In this document: in pieces, positions 44,028 through 52,184 of the stretch
How positions within the stretch are numbered: position 1 is the stretch's first letter
How the letters are laid out: each line of letters starts with the position of its first letter
Source: Sphingobium sp. EM0848
Lineage (GTDB): Bacteria; Pseudomonadota; Alphaproteobacteria; Sphingomonadales; Sphingomonadaceae
DNA length: 64,000 nucleotides
Assembly (NCBI RefSeq): GCF_013375555.1
Contig: NZ_JABXWB010000005.1
Coordinates: 761,501-825,500 of the forward strand
Direction of reading: 5' to 3'
The notes under the pieces: model-generated
Told to the model about the DNA's origin: nothing
What the model saw: the letters and a program-made list of their open reading frames with translations, nothing else
Database searches by the model: none
Translations under genes and position numbers: made by a program

Positions 44028-44858
44028 GTGAACGCACCCATCAGCCTTTCAACATTGCTGTTCGTGCCCGGGTCCAAGCCGGAACGCTATGGCAAGGCGC
44101 TGGCCAGCAATGCCGACGCCGTCTGCATTGACCTGGAGGATTCGGTTCCTGAGCCGGCCAAGGGTCAGGCGCGCGGGGTGGCTGTAGCGGCGATCGACGG
44201 GGGCGATCCACGGCTTGTCCTGCGGATCAACGGCATGACGACGCGGGCGGGTCTGGAAGATCTGCTCGCGCTCGCCGATGCGTCGGTGCTTCCCGCGCTG
44301 CTCTTCGTGCCCATGGTGGAAAGCGCGGTGGAGATCAGGATCATCGCGTCGGTTCTGGGTAAACGCACGCCCGGAATCGTGCCGTTGATCGAGACCGTGA
44401 AGGGATTGCGGGTGGCGCCGGAAATCGCCGCCGCACCGGGCGTGGTGGCGATGATGTTCGGCGGCGGCGACTTTGCCGCCGAACTGGGCGTCGCGCTGGC
44501 ATGGGAGCCGTTGCGTTCGGCGCGTGGCGCCTTCGTGATGGCCTGTGCCGGGGCGGGGGTTCCGGCGATCGACGTGCCCTTCATCGCGCTCGATGACGAG
44601 CAGGGGCTACGCGACGAGGCAGAGGCCGCAAAGGCGCTCGGCTTTACCGGCAAGGCGGCGATCCATCCCGCTCAGGTCGACATCATCAACGCGACATTCC
44701 GTCCGACGGTCGAAGAGATTGCCGAGGCGGAAGAGGCGCAAAGGGTTTTTGACGCAGCCGGTGGTGCTGCAATTCGTTTCAACGGCCGCATGCTCGAAGC
44801 ACCGATCATGCGGCGATATCAAAGGATATTGGCAATGCGGAGCAAGCAAGATGCGTGA
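44028..44858 (+). CDS. CitE-like CoA-ester lyase
   Basis: A 276-residue HpcH/HpaI/CitE-family lyase. It shows STLLFVPGSKPERYGKALAS, the Mg2+-binding AVCIDLEDSVPE (Glu and Asp ligands), MVESAVEI, GIVPLIETVKGL and MMFGGGDFAAELG. The family cleaves malyl-, citramalyl- or related 3-hydroxyacyl-CoA esters to acetyl-CoA and an oxo acid. GTG at 44028 is used because AGGAGGGG lies nine bases upstream; a more distal GTG at 44001 overlaps the operator. It overlaps the MaoC-like gene by 8 bp, the same pair as in itaconate degradation (hydratase plus citramalyl-CoA lyase). Confidence 0.92.
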   Translation: MNAPISLSTLLFVPGSKPERYGKALASNADAVCIDLEDSVPEPAKGQARGVAVAAIDGGDPRLVLRINGMTTRAGLEDLLALADASVLPALLFVPMVESAVEIRIIASVLGKRTPGIVPLIETVKGLRVAPEIAAAPGVVAMMFGGGDFAAELGVALAWEPLRSARGAFVMACAGAGVPAIDVPFIALDDEQGLRDEAEAAKALGFTGKAAIHPAQVDIINATFRPTVEEIAEAEEAQRVFDAAGGAAIRFNGRMLEAPIMRRYQRILAMRSKQDA

Positions 44859-45360
44859 AGGCGTTGTAGAAGTCAGCCCCGGGCGCTTCCGTGAAACTTT
44901 CGGACGCTATTATGAAGACTTCGTGGTCGGCCATATCTATGAGCATCGCCCCGGACGCACCATTACCGATGCCGACAATGTGCAGTTCACGCTGCTGACG
45001 ATGAACACGCATCCGGCGCATTTCGACTATGAATTCGCCAAGAAGACCGAATTCAAGAAGCCGCTGGTCTGTTCGCCGCTGACCGTGGCGCTGATGGTCG
45101 GCATGAGCGTTTCGGACGTCAGCCAGAAGGCTGTGGCGAATCTGGGCTGGGACAATATCCGCCTGACCCATCCGATGTTCCCCGGCGACACAATCTACGC
45201 CGAAAGCGAAGTCATTGAGAAGCGTGAGTCCAGTTCTCGACCGGAACAGGGCATCGTCACCGTCAAGACGATAGGCAAGAACCAGCATGGCGATATCGTC
45301 TGCACTTTTAACCGGACCATGCTGATCTGGAAGCGTGGTTTCGGTCCCGTCGACGATTGA
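44851..45360 (+). CDS. MaoC-like hydratase
   Basis: A 169-residue hot-dog fold protein. FGRYYEDFVVGHIYEHRPGRTITDADN is the MaoC N-terminal signature, and the active-site motif appears as LTMNTHPAHFDYEFA (Asn52, His54, His57) instead of the canonical GDxNPxH. FKKPLVCSPLTVALMVGMSV and FPGDTIYAESEVIEKRES complete the fold. It resembles itaconyl-CoA/mesaconyl-CoA hydratases, which make citramalyl-CoA for the CitE-like lyase encoded just before it. Start at 44851 is supported by GGAG eight bases upstream. Confidence 0.88.
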   Translation: MREGVVEVSPGRFRETFGRYYEDFVVGHIYEHRPGRTITDADNVQFTLLTMNTHPAHFDYEFAKKTEFKKPLVCSPLTVALMVGMSVSDVSQKAVANLGWDNIRLTHPMFPGDTIYAESEVIEKRESSSRPEQGIVTVKTIGKNQHGDIVCTFNRTMLIWKRGFGPVDD

Positions 45361-45372
45361 GGTAAGAGTATA

Positions 45373-46542
45373 ATGTCTGAACATATTCAGCGGCATATCG
45401 ATCCCGACGATGAAGCTGCTCTGCTGGAAACCATTGACCGCTGGATCGAACGGGATGTTCGTCCGGTGGTCATGTATCATGATCATAACGACATCTGGCC
45501 CGCCGAACTGGTGGAGCAGATGAAAGATATGGGGCTTTTCGGCGCCACCATTGGGCAGGAATATGGCGGTCTCGGCCTGCCGGCGACGACCTATTCCAGG
45601 ATCATCATGCGCATTTCATCCTATTGGATGGCGATTACCGGCATCGTCAATTCGCATCTGATGATGGCGGCGGCAGTCGAGCGTTTCGGTACCGAAGCGC
45701 AAAAGCAGAAATGGCTACCGAAATTCGCCACCGGGGAAATCCGTGGCGGGCTGGGGCTGACCGAACCCGATGCGGGCACCGATCTTCAGGCGATCCGGAC
45801 CCATGCGGTGCGCGATGGCGACGATTATGTCATCAACGGCACCAAGACATGGATCACCAACGGCATTCAGGGCAGTTGCATCGCGCTTCTGGTGAAGACC
45901 AATCCCCAGGCCGAGCCGCGCTATAAGGGCATGAGCCTGTTCATCGCGCCGAAGGGCGAAGGTTTCACCGTCGGCAAGAAGTTCGACAAGCTGGGTTACA
46001 AGTCGATCGATACCGCGGAACTGGTCTTCGACAATTATCGCATTCCGGCCGAGAACCTGATCGGTGGCGTTGAAGGGCAGGGCTTTTTCCAGGCTACCGG
46101 CGGGCTCGAACTGGGTCGGATCAATGTTGCATCGCGTGGTGTCGGACTGGCGGAAGGGGCGCTGCGGCTGGCCACCGAATATGCACAGCTTCGCAAGACG
46201 ATGGGCAAGCCGATCGCGCAGCATCAGGCGATCCAGCTCAAACTGGGTGAGATGGTGACGCGTGCCGAGGCGGCGCGGCTGCTGGTCAGCCAGGCGGCCC
46301 GGGCCTATGATCGCGGCGAACGCTGTGACATGGAGGCGGGGATGGCGAAATATTTCGCGTCCGAGGCGGCCGTCCGCAATTCGGAAGAAGCCATGCGCAT
46401 CTTCGGGGGCTACAGCTATTCGAAGGAATATGAGATCGAGCGCTATTATCGTGACTCTCTGCTGATGTGCATCGGCGAGGGCACCAATGAAATGCAGCGG
46501 ATGATCATCGCCAAGCAATGGCTGAAAAGGAACCCGGCGTGA
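45373..46542 (+). CDS. Acyl-CoA dehydrogenase
   Basis: A 389-residue FAD-dependent dehydrogenase. Signature segments are GLGLTEPDAGTDLQAIRTHAV, VINGTKTWITNG, LGRINVASRGVGLAEGAL and EEAMRIFGGYSYSKEYEIERYYRD. The catalytic Glu369 is in IGEGTNEMQR. It would introduce an alpha,beta double bond in a CoA ester, giving the enoyl-CoA for the MaoC-like hydratase, for example methylsuccinyl- or succinyl-branched CoA to itaconyl/mesaconyl type. Twelve bases follow the MaoC gene, so they are co-transcribed. Confidence 0.95.
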   Translation: MSEHIQRHIDPDDEAALLETIDRWIERDVRPVVMYHDHNDIWPAELVEQMKDMGLFGATIGQEYGGLGLPATTYSRIIMRISSYWMAITGIVNSHLMMAAAVERFGTEAQKQKWLPKFATGEIRGGLGLTEPDAGTDLQAIRTHAVRDGDDYVINGTKTWITNGIQGSCIALLVKTNPQAEPRYKGMSLFIAPKGEGFTVGKKFDKLGYKSIDTAELVFDNYRIPAENLIGGVEGQGFFQATGGLELGRINVASRGVGLAEGALRLATEYAQLRKTMGKPIAQHQAIQLKLGEMVTRAEAARLLVSQAARAYDRGERCDMEAGMAKYFASEAAVRNSEEAMRIFGGYSYSKEYEIERYYRDSLLMCIGEGTNEMQRMIIAKQWLKRNPA

Positions 46543-47732
46543 CGCGAAGACTTCCCCTGGAAGGATATCGGATACTGTCCGCCGAACAATATGGTGCCGG
46601 CCCGTACGGCACCATGTTTCTCGCGCAGATGGGGGCGGAGGTCATCAAGATCGAACCGCCCAAGGCCGGAGACACGGCCCGCGCCGTGGGCCCGCATTAT
46701 CTGCGCAAGGGTGAAAGCCTCTATTTCCAGAGCTTCAACCTCAACAAGCGTTCGCTGACGCTTGATCTCAATTCGGTCGAGGGCAAGCAGATCCTGCATC
46801 GGCTGGCCGCGTCCAGTCACGCCGTCGTCAATAATCTGCGAGGCGACCTGCCCGAGAAGATCGGGCTGACCTATGCGCAGTTGAAGGACGTCAATCCCGC
46901 GCTCGTCTGCGCTCATCTTTCCGCCTATGGGCGCGATAATGAGCGGGCGCGCTGGCCGGGCTATGACTATCTGATGCAGGCGGAGGCAGGCTGGCTGTCG
47001 CTGACGGGCGAACCGGATGGCCCGCCGACGCGTGCGGGCCTGTCGCTGGTCGATTTCATGACCGGCACGATCATGACCATTGGTCTGCTGGGCGCGCTTG
47101 TCGATGCGCAACGTTCAGGCGTTGGCCGGGACGTCGATGTCGACCTGCTGTCCACCGCCATCCATCAAACCAGCTATCCGGCGGTCTGGTATCTGAACGA
47201 AGGCGACGTCACCGAGCGTGTCGAGCGTTCGGCGCACCCGTCCGTCACGCCGAGCCAGATGTTCCGCGCGGCAGATGGCTGGGTGTTCGTAATGGCGCAG
47301 CTTCCCAAATTCTGGGACGTGCTGGTCGATCGCATCGGTCACAGCGAACTCGCCGCCGATCCCCGATTCGGGACGCCGGCCGATCGGCTGGCCAACCGCG
47401 ACGCGCTGACCGCCCTATTGGATGGCATTTTCAGCGAGCAGCCGGTGGCGCACTGGGTCGAACGGCTTGCCGGTTACATGCCGGTGTCGCCGGTCTATGG
47501 CCTCGATCAGGCGCTCGACAACCCCTATCTCCGCGAAACCGGCATGATCGATACGGTGTCGCATCCTGACAGGGATGCGCTGCGCGTACTCGCCAACCCG
47601 ATCCGCATGGATGGGGAGCGTTTGCCCAACCGTGCGGCCCCGTTGCTGGGCGCCGACAGCGAAGCGGTGCTGGCGGAGGCCGGCTTTAGCGCAGAGGAAA
47701 TCGCCTCCTTCAAGGCAAAGGGAGTGGTCTGA
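46539..47732 (+). CDS. Family III (CaiB/BaiF) CoA-transferase, first copy
   Basis: A 397-residue CoA-transferase. Family markers: EGYRILSAEQYGAGPYGTMFLAQMGAEVIKIEPP, LNLNKRSLTLDL-type FNLNKRSLTLDLNS and the catalytic Asp172 in LSLVDFMTG. It transfers CoA between carboxylates, normally with succinyl-CoA or an acetyl/acyl-CoA donor. I use the GTG at 46539 (AAGGA upstream, 4-bp overlap GTGA with the dehydrogenase); an ATG at 46518 is possible. The second CoA-transferase follows by 4 bp; they could act as a heteromer or on two substrates. Confidence 0.92.
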   Translation: MTRRLPLEGYRILSAEQYGAGPYGTMFLAQMGAEVIKIEPPKAGDTARAVGPHYLRKGESLYFQSFNLNKRSLTLDLNSVEGKQILHRLAASSHAVVNNLRGDLPEKIGLTYAQLKDVNPALVCAHLSAYGRDNERARWPGYDYLMQAEAGWLSLTGEPDGPPTRAGLSLVDFMTGTIMTIGLLGALVDAQRSGVGRDVDVDLLSTAIHQTSYPAVWYLNEGDVTERVERSAHPSVTPSQMFRAADGWVFVMAQLPKFWDVLVDRIGHSELAADPRFGTPADRLANRDALTALLDGIFSEQPVAHWVERLAGYMPVSPVYGLDQALDNPYLRETGMIDTVSHPDRDALRVLANPIRMDGERLPNRAAPLLGADSEAVLAEAGFSAEEIASFKAKGVV

Positions 47733-47736
47733 TCCC

Positions 47737-48825
47737 ATGGGCAAGCTTTCGGGGCTAAAGGTCGTCGACCTGTCGCAGTTCCTGCCGGGGCCGATGCTGT
47801 CGGTGATGATGGCGGATCAGGGGGCCGAGGTGGTGAAGGTCGAGCCGCTCAGCGGCGAGCCGTCCCGCGAACAGGCCCCTTTCGAGGCGGGACAGTCGAT
47901 CTGGTTTCGCAACCTCAATCGGGGCAAGAAGAGTGTCGCGCTCGACCTCAAGAGCGATGCGGGGCGCGATGCGCTCTGGGCGCTGATCGATGAGGCGGAC
48001 GTGTTCATCGAAGGTTTCCGGCCGGGCGTCGTCGCGCGGCTGGGCTTTGGCTATGATGCGGTGTCGTCGCGCAATCCGCGCATCGTCTATTGCTCGATCT
48101 CGGCCTTTGGGCAGGCTGGGGCGCTGGCGCATCATCCCGCGCACGACATGGCGGTTCAGGCCATGGCGGGCTTCCTTTCGGTCAATGACGGTCCCGATGG
48201 CATGCCGGTCGTGCCGGGCGCACCTTCGGCCGACATGGCGGCGGGGCTGACCGGGCTGTCGGCCGTGCTGATGGCGCTGATCGGCCGGGAGAAGAGCGGC
48301 CGGGGCGACTATGTGGATGTCGCCATGTTCGATTCCATGCTGCCCTGGTGCGCGCACATCGCAGGCGCGGCGATCGCCGGTGGCGAGCCGCCGCGATCGG
48401 CCAGCCAGCGGTCGCTGGGCGGCGCGGCCTTCTATAATGTCTATGCGACGGCGGATGGAAAGCATGTCGTGCTAGGCGGGCGTGAACTGAAGTTCGTCGC
48501 CAACCTGCTGAACGCGCTGGATCGGCCCGATCTCATTGCGCTCGGCGCGGCGGCGCCCGGTGAGGAGCAGGCCTTGCTGGTCGGGTTTCTGCGGGAGATA
48601 TTCCGCACGCGGACGCGCGACGAATGGGTTGCCTGGTTTGCGGACAAGGATGTCGCCTTCTCCCCCGTGCTTGATTTTCAGGAGGCTTTTTCGGAGCCTC
48701 ATATCGCGGAACGCGGGCTTATCGTCGAAGCCGATGGGGCGCATCATATCGCGCCGCCCATTCGTTTCGCGGGGGAAAATCCCTGGGTCCCGACATCGGC
48801 GCCGGAGCTTGGCGCCGATGGCTGA
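47737..48825 (+). CDS. Family III (CaiB/BaiF) CoA-transferase, second copy
   Basis: A 362-residue family III CoA-transferase: LSGLKVVDLSQFLPGPMLSVMMADQGAEVVKVEP, RNLNRGKKSVALDLKS and the catalytic Asp166 in GAPSADMAAGLTG. It is similar in kind to, but clearly distinct from, the preceding copy. Last gene of the CitE-led operon; the GntR gene is convergent and ends 7 bp away. With a dicarboxylate such as itaconate or citramalate, the CoA acceptor would be this locus's own intermediate. Confidence 0.92.
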   Translation: MGKLSGLKVVDLSQFLPGPMLSVMMADQGAEVVKVEPLSGEPSREQAPFEAGQSIWFRNLNRGKKSVALDLKSDAGRDALWALIDEADVFIEGFRPGVVARLGFGYDAVSSRNPRIVYCSISAFGQAGALAHHPAHDMAVQAMAGFLSVNDGPDGMPVVPGAPSADMAAGLTGLSAVLMALIGREKSGRGDYVDVAMFDSMLPWCAHIAGAAIAGGEPPRSASQRSLGGAAFYNVYATADGKHVVLGGRELKFVANLLNALDRPDLIALGAAAPGEEQALLVGFLREIFRTRTRDEWVAWFADKDVAFSPVLDFQEAFSEPHIAERGLIVEADGAHHIAPPIRFAGENPWVPTSAPELGADG

Positions 48826-48832
48826 ACCCTTG

Positions 48833-49591
48833 TTACTCGACGTCGATATGCATGGTGTAGGCGAAGCGGTCACCGGGATGGTGGCTCGCGGAAATCTCCA
48901 TGATGCGGCCTTCGGCGTCGAGATAGCAGCGCAGGATGCGAAGGCAGGGGCTGCGACGGGGCACGCCCAGTTCTGCCGCGACCGTGCCGCTGGCGGCTAC
49001 CGCCTGGATATCCTGTGTCACGGTCGCGATCTTGACGCCCGACAGGCGCTCAAGCTGGCGGAAAAGTGTGTCTTCGTTCGTCCGTATCTCTCGTGCGGCA
49101 GCTTCAAGGTCCGGATGGATATAGGCGTCGGTCAGGGCGATCGGTCCGGCCTGTCCCTGCCGGGTGCGCAAGCCGCGAAAATGATACCAGCGCCCGCTTA
49201 CCGGCTCCGCAATATGGGCGGCGAACTTCCTGGGCAGCGATGCCGGCCCCATGGTGGTGAAATGAATCTGGCTGTCGCGAGCATATTGCAGAATTTCGCC
49301 GACGTTGGACAGCGGCTGGTGCAGCGCGCCGCCGCGCGCCGAGGCGGGCTTGATCACGGTGCCCGATCCGCGCTTGCGCTGGATCAGGCCTTCGGTCTGC
49401 AGCGAGCGCAGGGCTTCGCGCACAGTGAAGCGGCTGACCCCGTAGCGTGCGCACAATACGCTTTCGGTGGGAAAATGCGCCGGATCGGGATAGTCGCCAC
49501 GCAAAATTCCCGCGCGCAAATCCTCGGCAAGTTCCTGATAGCGTGGCTTCTTGCCACCATTTCGCGTAATCTTTTGAACTTCCGCCGACAA
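48833..49591 (-). CDS. GntR-family regulator, HutC/UTRA type
   Basis: A 252-residue regulator with the GntR winged-helix (YQELAEDLRAGILRGDYP, FPTESVLCARYGVSRFTVREALRSLQTEGLIQRKRGSGTVI) and a C-terminal UTRA ligand domain (YHFRGLRTRQGQAGPIALTDAYIHPDL, RILRCYLDAEGRIMEISASHHPGDRFAYTMHIDVE). The TTG at 49591 has AGGGGAG seven bases upstream and is preferred over GTG at 49597. It is the only regulator in the 31-64 kb locus and stands between its two rightward operons. I infer that it represses the TTGTCCGGACAA promoters and is relieved by a pathway intermediate. Confidence 0.9.
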   Translation of the reverse strand: MSAEVQKITRNGGKKPRYQELAEDLRAGILRGDYPDPAHFPTESVLCARYGVSRFTVREALRSLQTEGLIQRKRGSGTVIKPASARGGALHQPLSNVGEILQYARDSQIHFTTMGPASLPRKFAAHIAEPVSGRWYHFRGLRTRQGQAGPIALTDAYIHPDLEAAAREIRTNEDTLFRQLERLSGVKIATVTQDIQAVAASGTVAAELGVPRRSPCLRILRCYLDAEGRIMEISASHHPGDRFAYTMHIDVE

Positions 49592-49635
49592 ATTCACACT
49601 CCCCTGCCAATTCGTTACATGTCGGAGTATCTCCG

Positions 49636-50880
49636 ATGACTGCGATAGACCATAGCCTAGTTGAACGCATTGCACAGCATCTCCATCGTCCGATAGAAAA
49701 AATTGTCCGGACAAAGGCGAGGCTGCATCTACTGGATTGGCTGGCTTGTGTTGCAGGAGCAAGACAATCCGAAGTCGCTCGATTGCAGGCGGGGGACAGG
49801 GGAGCTGCTGCCGCCGACAAGGCGGCGTGGCTGGGCAATGTGCTGGAGATGGATGATGTCCACCGCACGGCGATCCTGCATCCCGGCCCGGCCGTCTGGC
49901 CCACGGTACTCGGCATGGGCGGGGATGCGCTGGACGACGCACTCGATGCGGGTGTGCGGGGTTATGAGGCCATGATCGGGATCGGCGCGATGCTGGATGG
50001 GCGGCATTATGCCTATTGGCACAATACGGCGACGGCGGGCAGCTTTGGCGCTGCTGCCGCTGCAGTATTCCGCCTCGACGCAAGCGAGGCGCAGCTTGTA
50101 TCGGCGCTGGGGCTGGCGGGATCGGTCACGGGCGGCCTCTGGCAGATGCGGCATGAGCCGGTCATGGCCAAGCAGTGGCATCTGGCCCATGCGATGATGA
50201 CGGGCACGGCAGCGGCCCGGCACGCGGTTATGGGTATCACCGGGCCGCGCTTCATCTTGGAAGGGCCGCAGGGGTTGTTCGCCGCGACCTGCGACGCGCC
50301 AAAGCCGCCGGTGCTGGGCGAGGGCTGGCGGATCGATCAGGTGAGCTTCAAGCCCTGGGGTGCCTGCCGCCATGCGCATCCCGCCATCGACGCGGCGCTG
50401 GAACTCAAGGCGATGGGGGCGCTGGAGGGGGCAGTGACGGTCGTCACCTATCGCGATGCGCTCATCTTTTGCGACCGGCCCGATCCGAAAAGCGTGATCG
50501 ACGCGAAATTCTCGCTGCAACATGCGGTCGCCATCGTCATGGAACGGGGCGTGCCGCAGCTTGCTGACTTCGAACCCGATGCGATTGCCGCGCTGGCCGA
50601 TGCGCGCAGACAGGTGACGGTGGTGGAGAGCGAGGCGCTGACCCGCGCCTATCCCGCGCATTTCGGGGCCACCCTGTCGAGCGGGAAAGGCAGGATCACG
50701 CTGGCCGACGCGCGCGGGGACCCGGAGCGGCCCTTGTCCGAGGCCGGGGTGGTTGAAAAGGCCCGCGCGCTGATGGCATGGGGAGGCGTCGAGATCGATG
50801 AGGCCAGCGAAATGATCGTGGCCACGCTTGAGGGCGATCGGGTGTCGGACATCATGCGCATATTGGAGGGCTGGCTTTGA
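49636..50880 (+). CDS. MmgE/PrpD-family protein, first copy
   Basis: A 414-residue member of the 2-methylcitrate dehydratase/cis-aconitate decarboxylase superfamily: N-terminal helix KARLHLLDWLACVAGARQ, YEAMIGIGAMLDGRHYAYWHNTATAGSFGAAAAA, KQWHLAHAMMTGTAAARHA and ISFKPWGACRHAHPAID-type VSFKPWGACRHAHPAIDAAL. It could dehydrate, isomerise or decarboxylate a tricarboxylate-like intermediate. A GGAG ribosome site eight bases before the ATG supports the start. Operator copy D lies inside its codons 22-28, an unusual place. It is followed by a second paralogue. Confidence 0.92.
   Translation: MTAIDHSLVERIAQHLHRPIEKIVRTKARLHLLDWLACVAGARQSEVARLQAGDRGAAAADKAAWLGNVLEMDDVHRTAILHPGPAVWPTVLGMGGDALDDALDAGVRGYEAMIGIGAMLDGRHYAYWHNTATAGSFGAAAAAVFRLDASEAQLVSALGLAGSVTGGLWQMRHEPVMAKQWHLAHAMMTGTAAARHAVMGITGPRFILEGPQGLFAATCDAPKPPVLGEGWRIDQVSFKPWGACRHAHPAIDAALELKAMGALEGAVTVVTYRDALIFCDRPDPKSVIDAKFSLQHAVAIVMERGVPQLADFEPDAIAALADARRQVTVVESEALTRAYPAHFGATLSSGKGRITLADARGDPERPLSEAGVVEKARALMAWGGVEIDEASEMIVATLEGDRVSDIMRILEGWL
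49700..49717. promoter_or_regulatory. Operator palindrome, copy D, inside coding start
   Basis: AAATTGTCCGGACAAAGG, with the intact TTGTCCGGACAA core at 49703-49714. It is 68 bp inside the PrpD-like gene and 112 bp upstream of the GntR start, so it can act as autoregulatory site for gntR and as a roadblock or downstream operator for the PrpD-led operon. Confidence 0.65.
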
Positions 50881-52184
50881 GCGCGACGCATCGCATTCTT
50901 GATTTTGTTCGCGCCGGGCACCGGCTTCCCCCGGTGGTGCGGGAGGCTGCGCTTCACCTGCTGGGCGATACGCTGGCGACAGGGGCGGCGGGTTCGACCG
51001 CGCCGGGCGCCGACAATGTGCTGGTTGCGGCGCGGAGCTGGGGGCAGGGGAGCGACGCCCGCCTGATTGCGCGGGGCATGCGCCTGCCCGCCGCGGGCGC
51101 GGCCTTTGTCAACGCCTTCCAGATCCATTGTCTTGAATGGGATGCGGTGCATGAGCCCGCCGTGGTCCATGCGCTGTCCACCGTGACCGCTTCCGTCATG
51201 GCGGCGATCGACCGGCGCGGCGGATGCGATCCGGACGAAGCGCTGACGGCGCTGGCTATCGGCGTGGACATTGCGAGCGGCCTTGGCCTGTCGGCGGACA
51301 CGCCGCTGCGCTTTTTCCGGCCCGCAACCGCAGGCTGCATCGGCTCCGCGCTGGCGGTGGCCCGGATCGACGGCGTCGACCGGCTGGAAGATGTGCTGGG
51401 TCTTGCCTATTCGCAGTGCGCGGGCACGATGCAGGCGCATGTCGAAGGATCTATTGCCCTGCCGCTCCAGATCGCAGGGGCGGCGCGGGCGGCCATCGCG
51501 GCGGTCGATCTGGTCAAGGCGGGGCTGACCGGCCCGCATGACGCGCTCGAGGGCCCCTTCGGCTATTTCCGGCTGTTCGATGAGGGCGATCTGACGCCCT
51601 ATGCCGATGCGCTGGGTCGGGTCTGGCGGATCGCGGAAGTCAGCATCAAGCCGTTCCCGTCGGGGCGGGCGAGCCATGCGGTGCTCGCGACGCTCGACAC
51701 GCTGCTGCGCGAGGGGGATGTCGATGCCGGCTCCGTCGTGAAGATCGAGGCGTTCGTGCCGCCCCTTATCCAGCGGCTGGTCGGGCGCCCGTTCCAGGCA
51801 GACATGACGCCCGCTTATGCCCGTCTCTGCCTGCCCCTGCTGGTGGCGTTGATGTTGACGGATGGGCGGATCGATCCGCGCCGCTTCACGCCCGTGACCT
51901 TTGCCGATCCGGCGATCGCCGCGCTGGCGGGCAGGCTGGTCATCACGCTGGACGGCAACGACGATCCTAACGCCCTGTCGCCGCAGCGGCTGGTGGTGAC
52001 GCGTCGTGACGGCTCGGTGCTGGAACGCGTCATTCCCGCGACGCTGGGCCATCCCGACGCGGCGATGAGCCCCGCGCAGACGCAGGCCAAGCGCAGCCTT
52101 GCCCACGAACTGGCCGCCAGCGAGCCCGATCCGCTCCTGTTTTCCGATCCGCTTTCCTATTTCACACGTCCGGAGCAATTATGA
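50877..52184 (+). CDS. MmgE/PrpD-family protein, second copy
   Basis: A 435-residue paralogue of the preceding gene, beginning with TTG that overlaps the stop of the first (TTGA) and GGAGGG six bases upstream. Characteristic stretches: EAALHLLGDTLATGAAGSTAPGA, NAFQIHCLEWDAVHEPAVVHALS, QCAGTMQAHVEGSIALPLQIAGAARAAIAAVDL and ISIKPFPSGRASHAVL-like VSIKPFPSGRASHAVLATL. Two PrpD copies in one operon suggests a heteromeric enzyme or two successive steps. It overlaps the ligase gene by 4 bp. Confidence 0.92.
   Translation: MSATHRILDFVRAGHRLPPVVREAALHLLGDTLATGAAGSTAPGADNVLVAARSWGQGSDARLIARGMRLPAAGAAFVNAFQIHCLEWDAVHEPAVVHALSTVTASVMAAIDRRGGCDPDEALTALAIGVDIASGLGLSADTPLRFFRPATAGCIGSALAVARIDGVDRLEDVLGLAYSQCAGTMQAHVEGSIALPLQIAGAARAAIAAVDLVKAGLTGPHDALEGPFGYFRLFDEGDLTPYADALGRVWRIAEVSIKPFPSGRASHAVLATLDTLLREGDVDAGSVVKIEAFVPPLIQRLVGRPFQADMTPAYARLCLPLLVALMLTDGRIDPRRFTPVTFADPAIAALAGRLVITLDGNDDPNALSPQRLVVTRRDGSVLERVIPATLGHPDAAMSPAQTQAKRSLAHELAASEPDPLLFSDPLSYFTRPEQL

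Noticed and set aside
52165..52177. CGTCCGGAGCAA near the ligase start as another operator
   Set aside because: Only the GTCCGGA centre matches, the arms are not symmetric, and it lies inside coding sequence of the PrpD paralogue.
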